DNA of 64,000 nucleotides, taken from NCBI GenBank assembly GCA_902471875.1, contig CABRLN010000005.1, positions 25,006 to 89,005 of the forward strand. Reading direction: 5' to 3'. Shown here one piece after another: positions 16,958 through 24,742 of this stretch. A program made the position numbers and the translations under genes. Under the pieces are notes generated by a model. It saw only the letters and a program-made list of their open reading frames with translations. It was not told where the DNA came from and did no database searches. Origin of the DNA: an uncultured Clostridium sp. GTDB taxonomy: Bacteria; Bacillota; Clostridia; Oscillospirales; Acutalibacteraceae. The stretch's first letter is position 1. Each line of letters starts with the position of its first letter.

Positions 16958-18613
16958 ATGAGCGATGATTTTAAAATGGATTTTTCTGCGGATATAGAAG
17001 CCGCCAGAAAAAAACGTGTTAATGCCTTTAAGCTTAATATTAATAATGTAAACAATGATGATTTGCAAGAAAATTCAGATAAAGAAGTTGCGAATCAGAA
17101 AGAAAAAGAGCAATCTAAAATTAATGACGATGTTTCTTCAGATAAATTAAAAAACAAAACTACTGATAAATACAGTTTTGAAGCGGAAAGCAATAACGAT
17201 AATTCTGAAATTGATACAGATGCACCCTCAAGAATGATGGCAGACGATTTTTCAGATAAATATTCTTTGCATAAATATACTGATGCTGCACAGATAGATT
17301 ATGAAGATAGTGTTGATGACACTGACTATGACGAAAGTTCTTTATCTAACAGTGAATCTGACGAAATTTCCAGCTTTTCTAATTCAGAGCAACAGCATAA
17401 AATGTACAAGGAAGAGAAGCTGGCTCTTAAAAAGTACAAAAAGTCAGAAAAGGCACGTCAAAAACAAAAAGCAGAAAAAAACGGCTGTATGTTCCGTCTA
17501 ATCTGGTTGTGTATGGTGGTTGCCGTTTCGGTTGTTTTGGGTATGTTTATATGGAATGGCATGAGCGATCTTCTTGGTATTAACAGACCTGAAGATGGCG
17601 AAAATGTTGTGTTGGATGTTCCTGAAAATGCTACATTTGACCAAATTGTAGATATGCTTACAAAGAATGACCTTATTAAAAATGAAAACTTTTTCAGGCT
17701 GTATGCAACAATAACTAATTCAACAGATGGCTTTGAAGAAGGCATTTACAATATGCGCCCTAATATGGACTATGAAGCAATTTTAAGTGCTTTACAGTCC
17801 GGTCAGGCACTTACAGAAACAGTTACCGTACAGTTTAAAGAAGGTATGACGGTTATGCAGATTGCCGAAGCCCTTGAAGATAAAAAGGTTTGTAAGGCGG
17901 AAAAATTTTTAAGCTATTGCAATTCTGACGAATTTGATGAGGAATATGAATTTTTGAAGAATATTAAGAAAGATGAAAAATGTGCCTACAAGCTTGAAGG
18001 TTATTTATTCCCTGATACTTATGAATTTTTCATTGGCGAGTCTGCTGATAATGCTGTAAGAAGATTTTTGGACAACTTCCGCCAGAAAATTTGCGTAGAT
18101 ACACAAAATATAAGCGGTTATACAGATGCCGTAACAATTGAGAAAATTATCAGCGACAAGGGGCTTGAATTGAATGAAGTACTTAAAATGGCTTCACTTA
18201 TCCAGTCTGAGGCTGCTGATACGAAGGACATGTATGTAATTTCATCAGTATTCTATAATAGACTTAATACAATAGACACAGAAGGTATTTCTCCATATGG
18301 TGATTATGACCTTAACAAGCTAAAATCAGACGCAACATTATATTATCCTTACAGTGCACAGGATGATATTCCTTCTGAAATAGCTGCAACGTTTAAAAGT
18401 AACTACAATACCTATAATATTATAGGCTTACCGCCGGGGGCAATTTGCAACCCTGGTTTAGATGCCATTGATGCAGCAATTAATCCTGACGATACAAGTT
18501 ATTATTACTTCTGTCACAGGTCGGCAACGACTACGCAAGAGGCTAAGGCTTACTATGCTACAACCTTTGCAGAGCATGAGGTTAATATGGCTGAGGCAGG
18601 TTTAACAGAGTAA
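16958..18613 (+). CDS. mltG: Endolytic murein transglycosylase MltG with long acidic cytoplasmic region
   Basis: MltG cuts nascent glycan strands at the outer face of the membrane and ends peptidoglycan polymerisation. Of 551 residues, 1-177 are a hydrophilic region rich in Asp, Glu, Ser and Lys, with no recognisable domain and probably disordered. A single membrane segment lies near 178-200 (WLCMVVAVSVVLGMFIW). The YceG domain fills the rest: VPENATFDQIVDMLTKNDLI (LysM-like part), FKEGMTVMQIAEAL, LEGYLFPDTYEF, and MASLIQSEAAD holding the conserved catalytic Glu, then YNTYNIIGLPPGAICNPG. Ordinary MltG proteins have a much shorter N-terminus. GAAAGGAAC sets the ATG at 16958. A U32 gene downstream matches the mltG to trhP order of Bacillus. 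Confidence 0.93.
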   Translation: MSDDFKMDFSADIEAARKKRVNAFKLNINNVNNDDLQENSDKEVANQKEKEQSKINDDVSSDKLKNKTTDKYSFEAESNNDNSEIDTDAPSRMMADDFSDKYSLHKYTDAAQIDYEDSVDDTDYDESSLSNSESDEISSFSNSEQQHKMYKEEKLALKKYKKSEKARQKQKAEKNGCMFRLIWLCMVVAVSVVLGMFIWNGMSDLLGINRPEDGENVVLDVPENATFDQIVDMLTKNDLIKNENFFRLYATITNSTDGFEEGIYNMRPNMDYEAILSALQSGQALTETVTVQFKEGMTVMQIAEALEDKKVCKAEKFLSYCNSDEFDEEYEFLKNIKKDEKCAYKLEGYLFPDTYEFFIGESADNAVRRFLDNFRQKICVDTQNISGYTDAVTIEKIISDKGLELNEVLKMASLIQSEAADTKDMYVISSVFYNRLNTIDTEGISPYGDYDLNKLKSDATLYYPYSAQDDIPSEIAATFKSNYNTYNIIGLPPGAICNPGLDAIDAAINPDDTSYYYFCHRSATTTQEAKAYYATTFAEHEVNMAEAGLTE

Positions 18614-18625
18614 ATAATTAACCAT

Positions 18626-18664
18626 AAAACGGCTTTCCGTTATAATTTCGGAAAGCCGTTTTTA
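18626..18664 (+). terminator. Intrinsic terminator of mltG
   Basis: A perfect 14-bp stem (18626-18639 with 18649-18662) has a 9-base loop and ends in a T tract. Confidence 0.88.
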
Positions 18665-18690
18665 AATGTGACTTAGAATTTTCAAATATC

Positions 18691-18741
18691 TGATACTAAT
18701 ACCTATTCAAAAATTTACTTTTGGGATAGGTATTAGTATTA
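18691..18741 (+). repeat. Inverted repeat in the leader of the U32 gene
   Basis: ATACTAATACCTAT (18693-18706) and ATAGGTATTAGTAT (18726-18739) are perfect inverted arms with a 19-base loop, and T18691-A18741 extend them. The repeat sits after the mltG terminator and ends 9 bases before the ribosome binding site, with no T run behind it. It could be an operator or an mRNA stem near the start site. Confidence 0.75.
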
Positions 18742-18765
18742 GTAAATTTAAGAAAGGTGATTATA

Positions 18766-20001
18766 ATGTCAATATTCAGATACGGACACCCTACAGAGAT
18801 TCTTGCACCTTGCGGCGAGTCAGAAAGCTTAGATGCTGCACTTAACTTTGGTGCAGACGCTGTCTATTTGGCAGGAAAAGAATTTGGTATGCGTACAGCA
18901 TCAAAAAATTTTGACTATGAACAAATAAAAGAAGCGGTAGATAAAGCACATTTGGTTGGTGCAAAGCTATATGTTACTTGCAACACAGTACCACGCAATG
19001 AAGAAATTGCCCGTTTGCCGGAGCATTTTGAAATTCTTAACACTGCCGGTGTAGATGCTGTTATAGTTGCCGATATAGGAGTAATGGAGCTTGCCAAAAA
19101 ATATGCACCAAATGTAGATATTCATATGTCAACCCAAACAGGTATAGTAAATTACCATACGGCAAACGTGCTGTATAATATGGGTGCTTCAAGAGTAGTG
19201 CTTGCAAGAGAACTGTCTTTTGATGATATTGCCGAAATTCGTACAAAGGTTCCAAAAGAGCTTGAAATAGAATGCTTTGTACAGGGAGCAATGTGTGTTT
19301 CATTTAGCGGCAGATGCTTAATATCTGCTTATATGACAGGGCGTGACGCTAACCGTGGTGACTGTGCTCAGCCTTGCAGATGGAAATACCATTTATTTGA
19401 AGAAAATAGGCAGGGGCAGTATTTTCCTGTAGAAGAAGACGAAGACGGCACATATTTGTACAATTCAAGAGATATGTGTATGATAGACTACATTCCTCAG
19501 TTAATAAAAAGCGGTATAACCAGCCTTAAAATAGAGGGTAGAGCAAAATCGGCATATTATACTGCTGTTACCACCTGTGCATATCGTAATGCAGTTGATT
19601 TGTATTATAAAAACGGCGAAAACTATAAACTGCCTTTATGGATAAAAGAGGAGCTTAATAAAATAAGCCATCGAGAATACAGTACAGGCTTTTTCTTAGG
19701 CAGTGAACCCGGTCAGGTACACTCAAACGGCGGCTATATACGAGAATATGATGTTGTGGCAATATGTGACAGCTGCAAAGACGGTACAGCGTTTCTTACA
19801 CAGAAAAATAAATTTAATGTTGGTGACGAGCTTGACGTTCTTCCACCAACAGGTGAATCTTTTAAAATTAAGATTCAAAAAATTTATAACCATATAGGTG
19901 AACAGGTTGATTCTGCACCACATCCAATGGAAAAACTGACAATTCCTTGCTCCGCTATAATTCCAAAAGGCTCATTCATTCGCAAAAAAAGGAATATATA
20001 A
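18766..20001 (+). CDS. U32-family protein, TrhP/YegQ-like (tRNA U34 hydroxylation)
   Basis: U32 proteins were named as peptidases, but the YegQ/TrhP branch performs prephenate-dependent hydroxylation of uridine 34 in tRNA. The 411-residue product opens with ILAPCGESESLDAALNFGAD and AVYLAGKEFGMR and has the U32 signature ECFVQGAMCVSFSGRCLISA with several Cys residues, followed by NRGDCAQPCRW. These cysteines could bind an iron-sulfur cluster. The ATG at 18766 follows AGAAAGGTGA at 18751-18760; a GTG at 18757 lies inside that site. Position after mltG matches Bacillus yrrL/yrrN-yrrO, although the methyltransferase usually between them is missing here. Confidence 0.88.
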   Translation: MSIFRYGHPTEILAPCGESESLDAALNFGADAVYLAGKEFGMRTASKNFDYEQIKEAVDKAHLVGAKLYVTCNTVPRNEEIARLPEHFEILNTAGVDAVIVADIGVMELAKKYAPNVDIHMSTQTGIVNYHTANVLYNMGASRVVLARELSFDDIAEIRTKVPKELEIECFVQGAMCVSFSGRCLISAYMTGRDANRGDCAQPCRWKYHLFEENRQGQYFPVEEDEDGTYLYNSRDMCMIDYIPQLIKSGITSLKIEGRAKSAYYTAVTTCAYRNAVDLYYKNGENYKLPLWIKEELNKISHREYSTGFFLGSEPGQVHSNGGYIREYDVVAICDSCKDGTAFLTQKNKFNVGDELDVLPPTGESFKIKIQKIYNHIGEQVDSAPHPMEKLTIPCSAIIPKGSFIRKKRNI

Positions 20002-20157
20002 GAGAATTAGTGTCACTTTTTTTATTAATAAAATATGTCAAATTTTAAGTAAGTTTATTATCCGACAAAATTTTTATTATTATTCTATAAAATACATTTT
20101 TTCAACATGAAAATTTCATGCGAATTGTCATGTTGCACAAAGAAGATTTGCTATTTT

Positions 20158-20183
20158 TTAACAATTTGTGTATTAACAATTTG
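20158..20183 (+). repeat. Direct repeat overlapping the pilin promoter
   Basis: TTAACAATTTG occurs at 20158-20168 and 20173-20183, 15 bases apart. The second copy contains the -35 element, so the pair could be a regulator site. Confidence 0.5.
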
Positions 20184-20201
20184 GACCATATGTGCTATAA
20201 T
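20173..20201 (+). promoter_or_regulatory. Promoter of the pilin genes
   Basis: TTAACA (20173-20178), a 17-bp spacer and the extended -10 TGCTATAAT (20193-20201) are present. The leader to the pilin ATG is about 105 bases. It can fold: AGAAGA and ACACAAAA (20222-20229) pair with TTTTGTGT (20248-20255) and TCTTCT near 20265-20270. No c-di-GMP riboswitch consensus was recognised. Confidence 0.7.
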
Positions 20202-20311
20202 ATCAACTGTAAAGAAGAGATACACAAAAGATTGTACGGAAAAGGTTTTTTGTGTGTAAAATGTTCTTCTCTATAACGCTTTATTATTTTATTTAAAGGA
20301 GAAATGTTAAA

Positions 20312-20821
20312 ATGACAACAGCAATCACAAAAACAGAAGTCAAGAATAGCAAAAAAGGTTTTACACTTGTAGAATTAGTAGTTGTTATCGCTATCCTTGC
20401 AATCCTAGCAGCTATCGCTATTCCGGTAGTAAGCACAATTATTAATACATCTTCTAAGAATGCAGCTCTTACAGATGCACAGACACTAGAGTTAGCTATT
20501 AAAGAAGCACAGGCTGATATGACAGCAAAAAATCCTGATACATATGGTTCAGCAGCTGTAAATAGAACAATTACTTTACAAAATGTTGCAGATCAGAAAG
20601 CGATAGCTTCTTGTTTCGAGCATAAGACAGTTAGTAATGCTGACTATACACCTTATTGGGATAAATCAGATGCTAAGGTGTATTTTATTGATAGTACCAC
20701 GAATAAAGACGTTGAGGGAGTAGCTCATACTGCGGGCAATATAACAGCATTATCCTCTAGTGATAAGCCTGCTACTACTCCTAATGTTTCTGCTTTAGCT
20801 TCACCAACAGCATTAACGTAA
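20312..20821 (+). CDS. Type IV major pilin-like prepilin
   Basis: This is the probable main structural subunit of the type IV pilus. The class III leader ends in KKG with cleavage after Gly16, and the mature N-terminus FTLVELVVVIAILAILAAIA carries the invariant Glu at +5. The globular part (about 130 residues) is Thr/Ala/Asp-rich and ends in a Ser/Thr/Pro-rich tail. It has no disulfide pair of the Gram-negative type. AAAGGAG (20295-20301) sets the ATG. Being first in the locus with its own promoter and a long leader supports its role as the abundant subunit (inference). Confidence 0.9.
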   Translation: MTTAITKTEVKNSKKGFTLVELVVVIAILAILAAIAIPVVSTIINTSSKNAALTDAQTLELAIKEAQADMTAKNPDTYGSAAVNRTITLQNVADQKAIASCFEHKTVSNADYTPYWDKSDAKVYFIDSTTNKDVEGVAHTAGNITALSSSDKPATTPNVSALASPTALT

Positions 20822-20884
20822 TAATAATTATATTACAGAGTATAATATTGTTTGAGTAAAAATTTGTTTTTTTAGAAAGGCAAG

Positions 20885-21352
20885 TTGAGTGTGTTAAAGC
20901 TTAAAAATAAGTTGGGTTTTACTCTTGTAGAATTGGTTGTGGTTATTGCTGTATTTGCAATATTAGCGGCTATAGCTATTACGGTTGTTACCAATACTAT
21001 TAATAACGCAATACTTAACACAGCTCTTAATAACAAAGTAACAATTAATAATTGCATTGCTGAAGCTAAAGTTGATGTAATGACAAGAAACCAAGCTACC
21101 TATGGTATTTATGCTTCTTATGGAACTGTGACTGTAGGGCAGGTAATTAAAACGAATGGTATTTCAGATGCTTGCAATCCTCAAACGTATTACAGCAGAG
21201 AAATTATTCCGGTATGGAATTCAGATATTGGTAAGGTTGTAGTTGTTTATACTGATGATTATACCGATGTTCAAAACGGTAACTCAGTAGTAAATTACAT
21301 ATCAATAAGTGATACCGAAGGTACACTTGTTGCCGACCTGCCAATGGCTTAA
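20885..21352 (+). CDS. Second type IV pilin-like prepilin
   Basis: This is a 155-residue prepilin closely resembling the first: leader ending in NKLG, then FTLVELVVVIAVFAILAAIA with Glu at +5. The C-terminal part differs. It may be an alternative or minor subunit that arose by duplication. The start is uncertain: TTG at 20885 lies 4 bases after AAAGG, while GTG at 20891 lies 10 bases after it; both leave a short leader. It follows the first pilin by 63 bases with no terminator between them, and a strong hairpin follows at 21383. Confidence 0.88.
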   Translation: MSVLKLKNKLGFTLVELVVVIAVFAILAAIAITVVTNTINNAILNTALNNKVTINNCIAEAKVDVMTRNQATYGIYASYGTVTVGQVIKTNGISDACNPQTYYSREIIPVWNSDIGKVVVVYTDDYTDVQNGNSVVNYISISDTEGTLVADLPMA

Positions 21353-21382
21353 CAAAGATAAATTTTCCGTAATTAAATAATT

Positions 21383-21416
21383 GTAAGGCTCGCAACGTGC
21401 GAGCCTTACGTATTTT
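21383..21416 (+). terminator. Hairpin after the pilin pair
   Basis: A perfect 12-bp stem (21383-21394 with 21398-21409) has a 3-base loop, followed by GTATTTTAT. It may partly separate pilin expression from the assembly genes or stabilise the pilin mRNA. Confidence 0.75.
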
Positions 21417-21577
21417 ATAGAAAAAGTTTGCAATTCTTATTATAATATGATATAATTATAAACTTGGCATTTTTCTTTTATAATTAATCAAAGTGTTATA
21501 ATTTGTTTTATATAATATAATGAGGCTTTTCAGCATATTTGCTGTTTATAAAAGATATAATTAGGTGGTGTTTATAT

Positions 21578-23314
21578 TTGAAATCAGTAATTGTACAGGT
21601 AACTAAAGATTATTTGTGCCTAACCTGTTGTGAACCTATTATTAAGGATAAGGGACAGAAAAAAGAGGCAACTGTCGATCTTTCATACCGTTTTACTTCA
21701 CCCTATGTAAAACCTCTTGACAGAGAGTATATGGAGGGCAAGGATTCTGTTTGGGAAATTCCTAAGGCTTTTGCAACAATGGTACATGACGGCTTGCGTG
21801 AAATGAAAAGACCCGAGGTAAAAGAAGTTATTATTCTAGTTGAAGAATTTGACCTTGTAACAGCAGAATTTCAGCATGCCCGTTGTAACAAAAAAATGCT
21901 AAATAATATTGCTGTAGAAAATTTGAAGGAAGTTCTACAGGATAAGGTAGGCCAGTTCTCTATTATAACTACTACCTACGGCACACCTGCAAAAGAAATA
22001 CCGGAGCTTACTTCAAAGACCTTTGCAATTCCAAAGGAGCTTTCAACTGAGCTTACAAAAAGATTTTCAGAAATGGGCTTGACCCTTCTAAAAATTACTC
22101 CGGCAGATATTCCTTTGCTTAAGGTAGCAAGAGAAGTTGTTTACACATATAATAAAACAGTTTGTTATATTTCTGTTGATTATGCGGCATTACGTGTTGT
22201 GTTGGTAAAAGACTCTCTTCCTCTTTATTCTCATACATTCCGTTCACCTATAATTGAAGCAATTGATATTGTATCTCAGGACAGACAAATGTCTATACCT
22301 GACGCTTTAAATTATATCAAACAATTGGGTATAAATTCAGAATATAATTTTAATAATCCTACTGCTATGCGCAGAATAGAGGCTCTCCGTGAAGACATTA
22401 TGGCTGATGTTGTACATAATATCAATCTTGTTGCCATGAGTCTTGATTTAACAATAGACCAGGCTGTACTAAGTGATTTTGTAGGCTTTTTCCCTCATGT
22501 TGCAGGTACTGTTAAAAAGCTTGGTGTCAGCAAAGATGTTGATGTTATTACTGATCAGTTTAACACAAAAATGGCTTTGCCGGAGCTTGACATTGATGCC
22601 CGTGATTCCGCTTTTAAAACAGGAAGCTATATTCTGTTTAACAATTTGATGAATTGCGGTGACAAATATAAAAATAATCTTATGGTTGGTTTGCAACCAC
22701 TGAAAGAGAAATCTATTAATATAGGTAAGCGTGCTACTGTTGCGTTTACTATTGTTGTAGGCTTGGCTATTGTACTTTCAAGTGCATATTATGCCTTTTT
22801 AAATATTCAAAAATCCATGGACGAAAGTAAACTGGCAGAAGAACAGTATGTAAAAGCAGCTGATTTATTGGCACGACAGGCTGACGCTAAGCAAAAGCTT
22901 CAGGATCAGGTAAATGATGCAGGTAAGCTGCCTAAATGCCCGCTTATGATGTCTGAAACACTTGAAAATGCAAAGAAGCAGGTTGCAGATAAGTCCAATT
23001 CTGTAACAGGCTACAATCTGACATATAATGATACTAATGCTTCTGGCTCGCCAACTATTAACGTGCCAATGTCCGGCGAGATAAGTAGCTTTGATAAGTT
23101 TATTGATTTAAAAGACCAAGTTATTGAAAATGGATTTTTTGTTGTTGACAATAGCTTTAATATTTCACAAAGTGAAGAGTCATCTTCTAAAAAATTTAAT
23201 TTCACAATCAATCTTAACAATGTAGTTGATACCGAAGAAGAACAAGAGCGATATGCAGCACTGAGCGGCAGCGGTTCTGTTTCTGTTGAAGAGCCGACAG
23301 AAGCAGAAGGTTAA
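21578..23314 (+). CDS. Type IV pilus assembly protein, PilM-PilN fusion
   Basis: PilM is an actin-like cytoplasmic ATP-binding protein that recruits the inner-membrane PilN. Here both appear as one 578-residue chain. Residues 1-380 look PilM-like (VIVQVTKDYLCLTCCEP, ILVEEFDLVTAEF, TVCYISVDYAALRVVLVKD, and a FVGFFPHVAGTVKKLG block). One membrane segment lies near 385-409 (VAFTIVVGLAIVLSSAYYAF), and an external coiled-coil plus alpha/beta part with a SFDKFIDLKDQVIENGFFVV block resembles PilN. The start is TTG at 21578 behind AGGTGGTG (21562-21569); the ATG at 21539 has no ribosome site. PilO follows 16 bases later. Confidence 0.82.
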   Translation: MKSVIVQVTKDYLCLTCCEPIIKDKGQKKEATVDLSYRFTSPYVKPLDREYMEGKDSVWEIPKAFATMVHDGLREMKRPEVKEVIILVEEFDLVTAEFQHARCNKKMLNNIAVENLKEVLQDKVGQFSIITTTYGTPAKEIPELTSKTFAIPKELSTELTKRFSEMGLTLLKITPADIPLLKVAREVVYTYNKTVCYISVDYAALRVVLVKDSLPLYSHTFRSPIIEAIDIVSQDRQMSIPDALNYIKQLGINSEYNFNNPTAMRRIEALREDIMADVVHNINLVAMSLDLTIDQAVLSDFVGFFPHVAGTVKKLGVSKDVDVITDQFNTKMALPELDIDARDSAFKTGSYILFNNLMNCGDKYKNNLMVGLQPLKEKSINIGKRATVAFTIVVGLAIVLSSAYYAFLNIQKSMDESKLAEEQYVKAADLLARQADAKQKLQDQVNDAGKLPKCPLMMSETLENAKKQVADKSNSVTGYNLTYNDTNASGSPTINVPMSGEISSFDKFIDLKDQVIENGFFVVDNSFNISQSEESSSKKFNFTINLNNVVDTEEEQERYAALSGSGSVSVEEPTEAEG

Positions 23315-23330
23315 GAAGGAGGTATAATAA

Positions 23331-23939
23331 ATGAATGAGTTAAAGAAAATTCCAAAGTTTTTATATGTCCTTGTTGTTGCTATTATAGTTACAATTGTAT
23401 TTTGTCTTACAATTGGTACTTCATTAATTAATAATGCACCAAAAATGATTAGTGAACATGAGGAAAATGTTAAGAAAATAGCTGAATATGATTCTGCAAT
23501 TTCTAAGCAGGACAGTATTGAAGCAGAAATCAAGAAGAATCAACAGGAATTTGATATTAAACAAAAGGAACTTTTTGTTGATCTTGATACCTCTTCTAAA
23601 GAAATTGAAAAGTATTGTTCTGACAGAGGAATTACACTAAAGAGTTATAATATTACTGAGCCTACTGATGATACTCTAAACAGAAGGTCATCGGGAGGTT
23701 ACCCTGTTAAAACTGTTAATATTACATTAAGCTATAATGGTACATATGACACAGCACTTAGTATGCTTAAATATTTTGAAAAGACATCAAAGGGCTGTTA
23801 CTATGTAAAAAGCTGCGCTTTATCTAATTCTTCAAAAGCAGCAGATGAGTATGAGATAAGTTTAAACCTTACATTATATTATTACGACACAACAGAAGTT
23901 GTTGCAACAGCTGCAACAGAAGCAGCAACAACTGCGTAA
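23331..23939 (+). CDS. PilO-like type IV pilus assembly protein
   Basis: PilO pairs with PilN in the membrane alignment subcomplex. The 202-residue protein has a short basic N-terminus, one membrane segment near residues 10-34 (VLVVAIIVTIVFCLTIG), a coiled coil (about 42-85, rich in Lys, Glu and Gln) and a small alpha/beta domain with the pattern VNITLSYNGTYDTALSMLKY. It ends in a Thr/Ala-rich tail (ATAATEAATTA). Sequence identity to Gram-negative PilO is low; the call rests on architecture and on position between PilM/N and the prepilin peptidase. AAGGAGG before the ATG is strong. Confidence 0.78.
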   Translation: MNELKKIPKFLYVLVVAIIVTIVFCLTIGTSLINNAPKMISEHEENVKKIAEYDSAISKQDSIEAEIKKNQQEFDIKQKELFVDLDTSSKEIEKYCSDRGITLKSYNITEPTDDTLNRRSSGGYPVKTVNITLSYNGTYDTALSMLKYFEKTSKGCYYVKSCALSNSSKAADEYEISLNLTLYYYDTTEVVATAATEAATTA

Positions 23940-23954
23940 TAACGGATGTAAAAT

Positions 23955-24722
23955 ATGGATATGTTTATACAGTTAAATATTTTTGATATAGTGTTAGTGT
24001 TGCTGTCAGCCGTAGCAGGAGTATTGCTGTTTATCAGTGGTGTACTTTTGTTGAATAAAGTACCTGCCCAGTGGCTGTGTGACTATGATGAACAGCCAAC
24101 GGAAGATATGCTTCAAGGCAATAGATTTAAAGGTAAAACTCTTTATATTTTTGGTTGTCTGCTTTCAGCAATAGCTTTTTCACTAATATATGTGGTTTTT
24201 GGTTTTACATGGTATTCGCCAATATTGATGCTCTTAACGTTTATACTTACAATGGTAATTTTGTCTGATGGTAAGTATTTTATAATACCGGATCAATTTG
24301 CAATTTTTGCAGGAATTGTTTCGCTTATTTTTGCTTATTACGATTTACTACATAATCAATACTTAATTACCAGTTGGTGGTCTCCGCTTCTTGGAGGTGC
24401 AAGTGTGGGGTTACTGATTATAATAGTTAATCTAATCACAATGTTGGTTGCAAAAAAAGATGGTATGGGTTTTGGCGATGTTAAGCTTTTTGCTGCAGTA
24501 GGCATAGCTACCGGTTTTCCTAATGTAGGCTTAGCACTGCTAATTGCTGTTTTCACCGCGTTTTTAATTATATTAGCTACAGTGATTTTAAATGTTGTAA
24601 GAAAAAAGGAAACAGAGAATTATATTCCCTTTGGTCCTTCAATATGTGTTGGTGTTTTTGTAACGATTGTGTTGCATAAATTACTTGCATATCTTATTAA
24701 TTTATATATAAGTATGTTATAA
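23955..24722 (+). CDS. Prepilin peptidase (A24 aspartic family, PilD-like)
   Basis: This membrane protease cuts the class III leaders of the pilins in this locus. The 255-residue protein has about seven membrane segments and the two catalytic Asp motifs: SDGKYFIIPDQF near residue 105 and GMGFGDVKLFAA near residue 175. The usual Cys-x-x-Cys methylase region of PilD is absent, so N-methylation may be missing or done by other residues. The N-terminal segment has a GVLLFISGVLLLNKVP pattern in place of that region. It begins 15 bases after PilO, within the same operon. Confidence 0.9.
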   Translation: MDMFIQLNIFDIVLVLLSAVAGVLLFISGVLLLNKVPAQWLCDYDEQPTEDMLQGNRFKGKTLYIFGCLLSAIAFSLIYVVFGFTWYSPILMLLTFILTMVILSDGKYFIIPDQFAIFAGIVSLIFAYYDLLHNQYLITSWWSPLLGGASVGLLIIIVNLITMLVAKKDGMGFGDVKLFAAVGIATGFPNVGLALLIAVFTAFLIILATVILNVVRKKETENYIPFGPSICVGVFVTIVLHKLLAYLINLYISML

Positions 24723-24742
24723 TTAAAAAGGGAGTACTCAGT

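Noticed and set aside
20202..20311. c-di-GMP riboswitch before the major pilin
   Set aside because: The conserved GEMM core was not found; only simple complementary segments are present.
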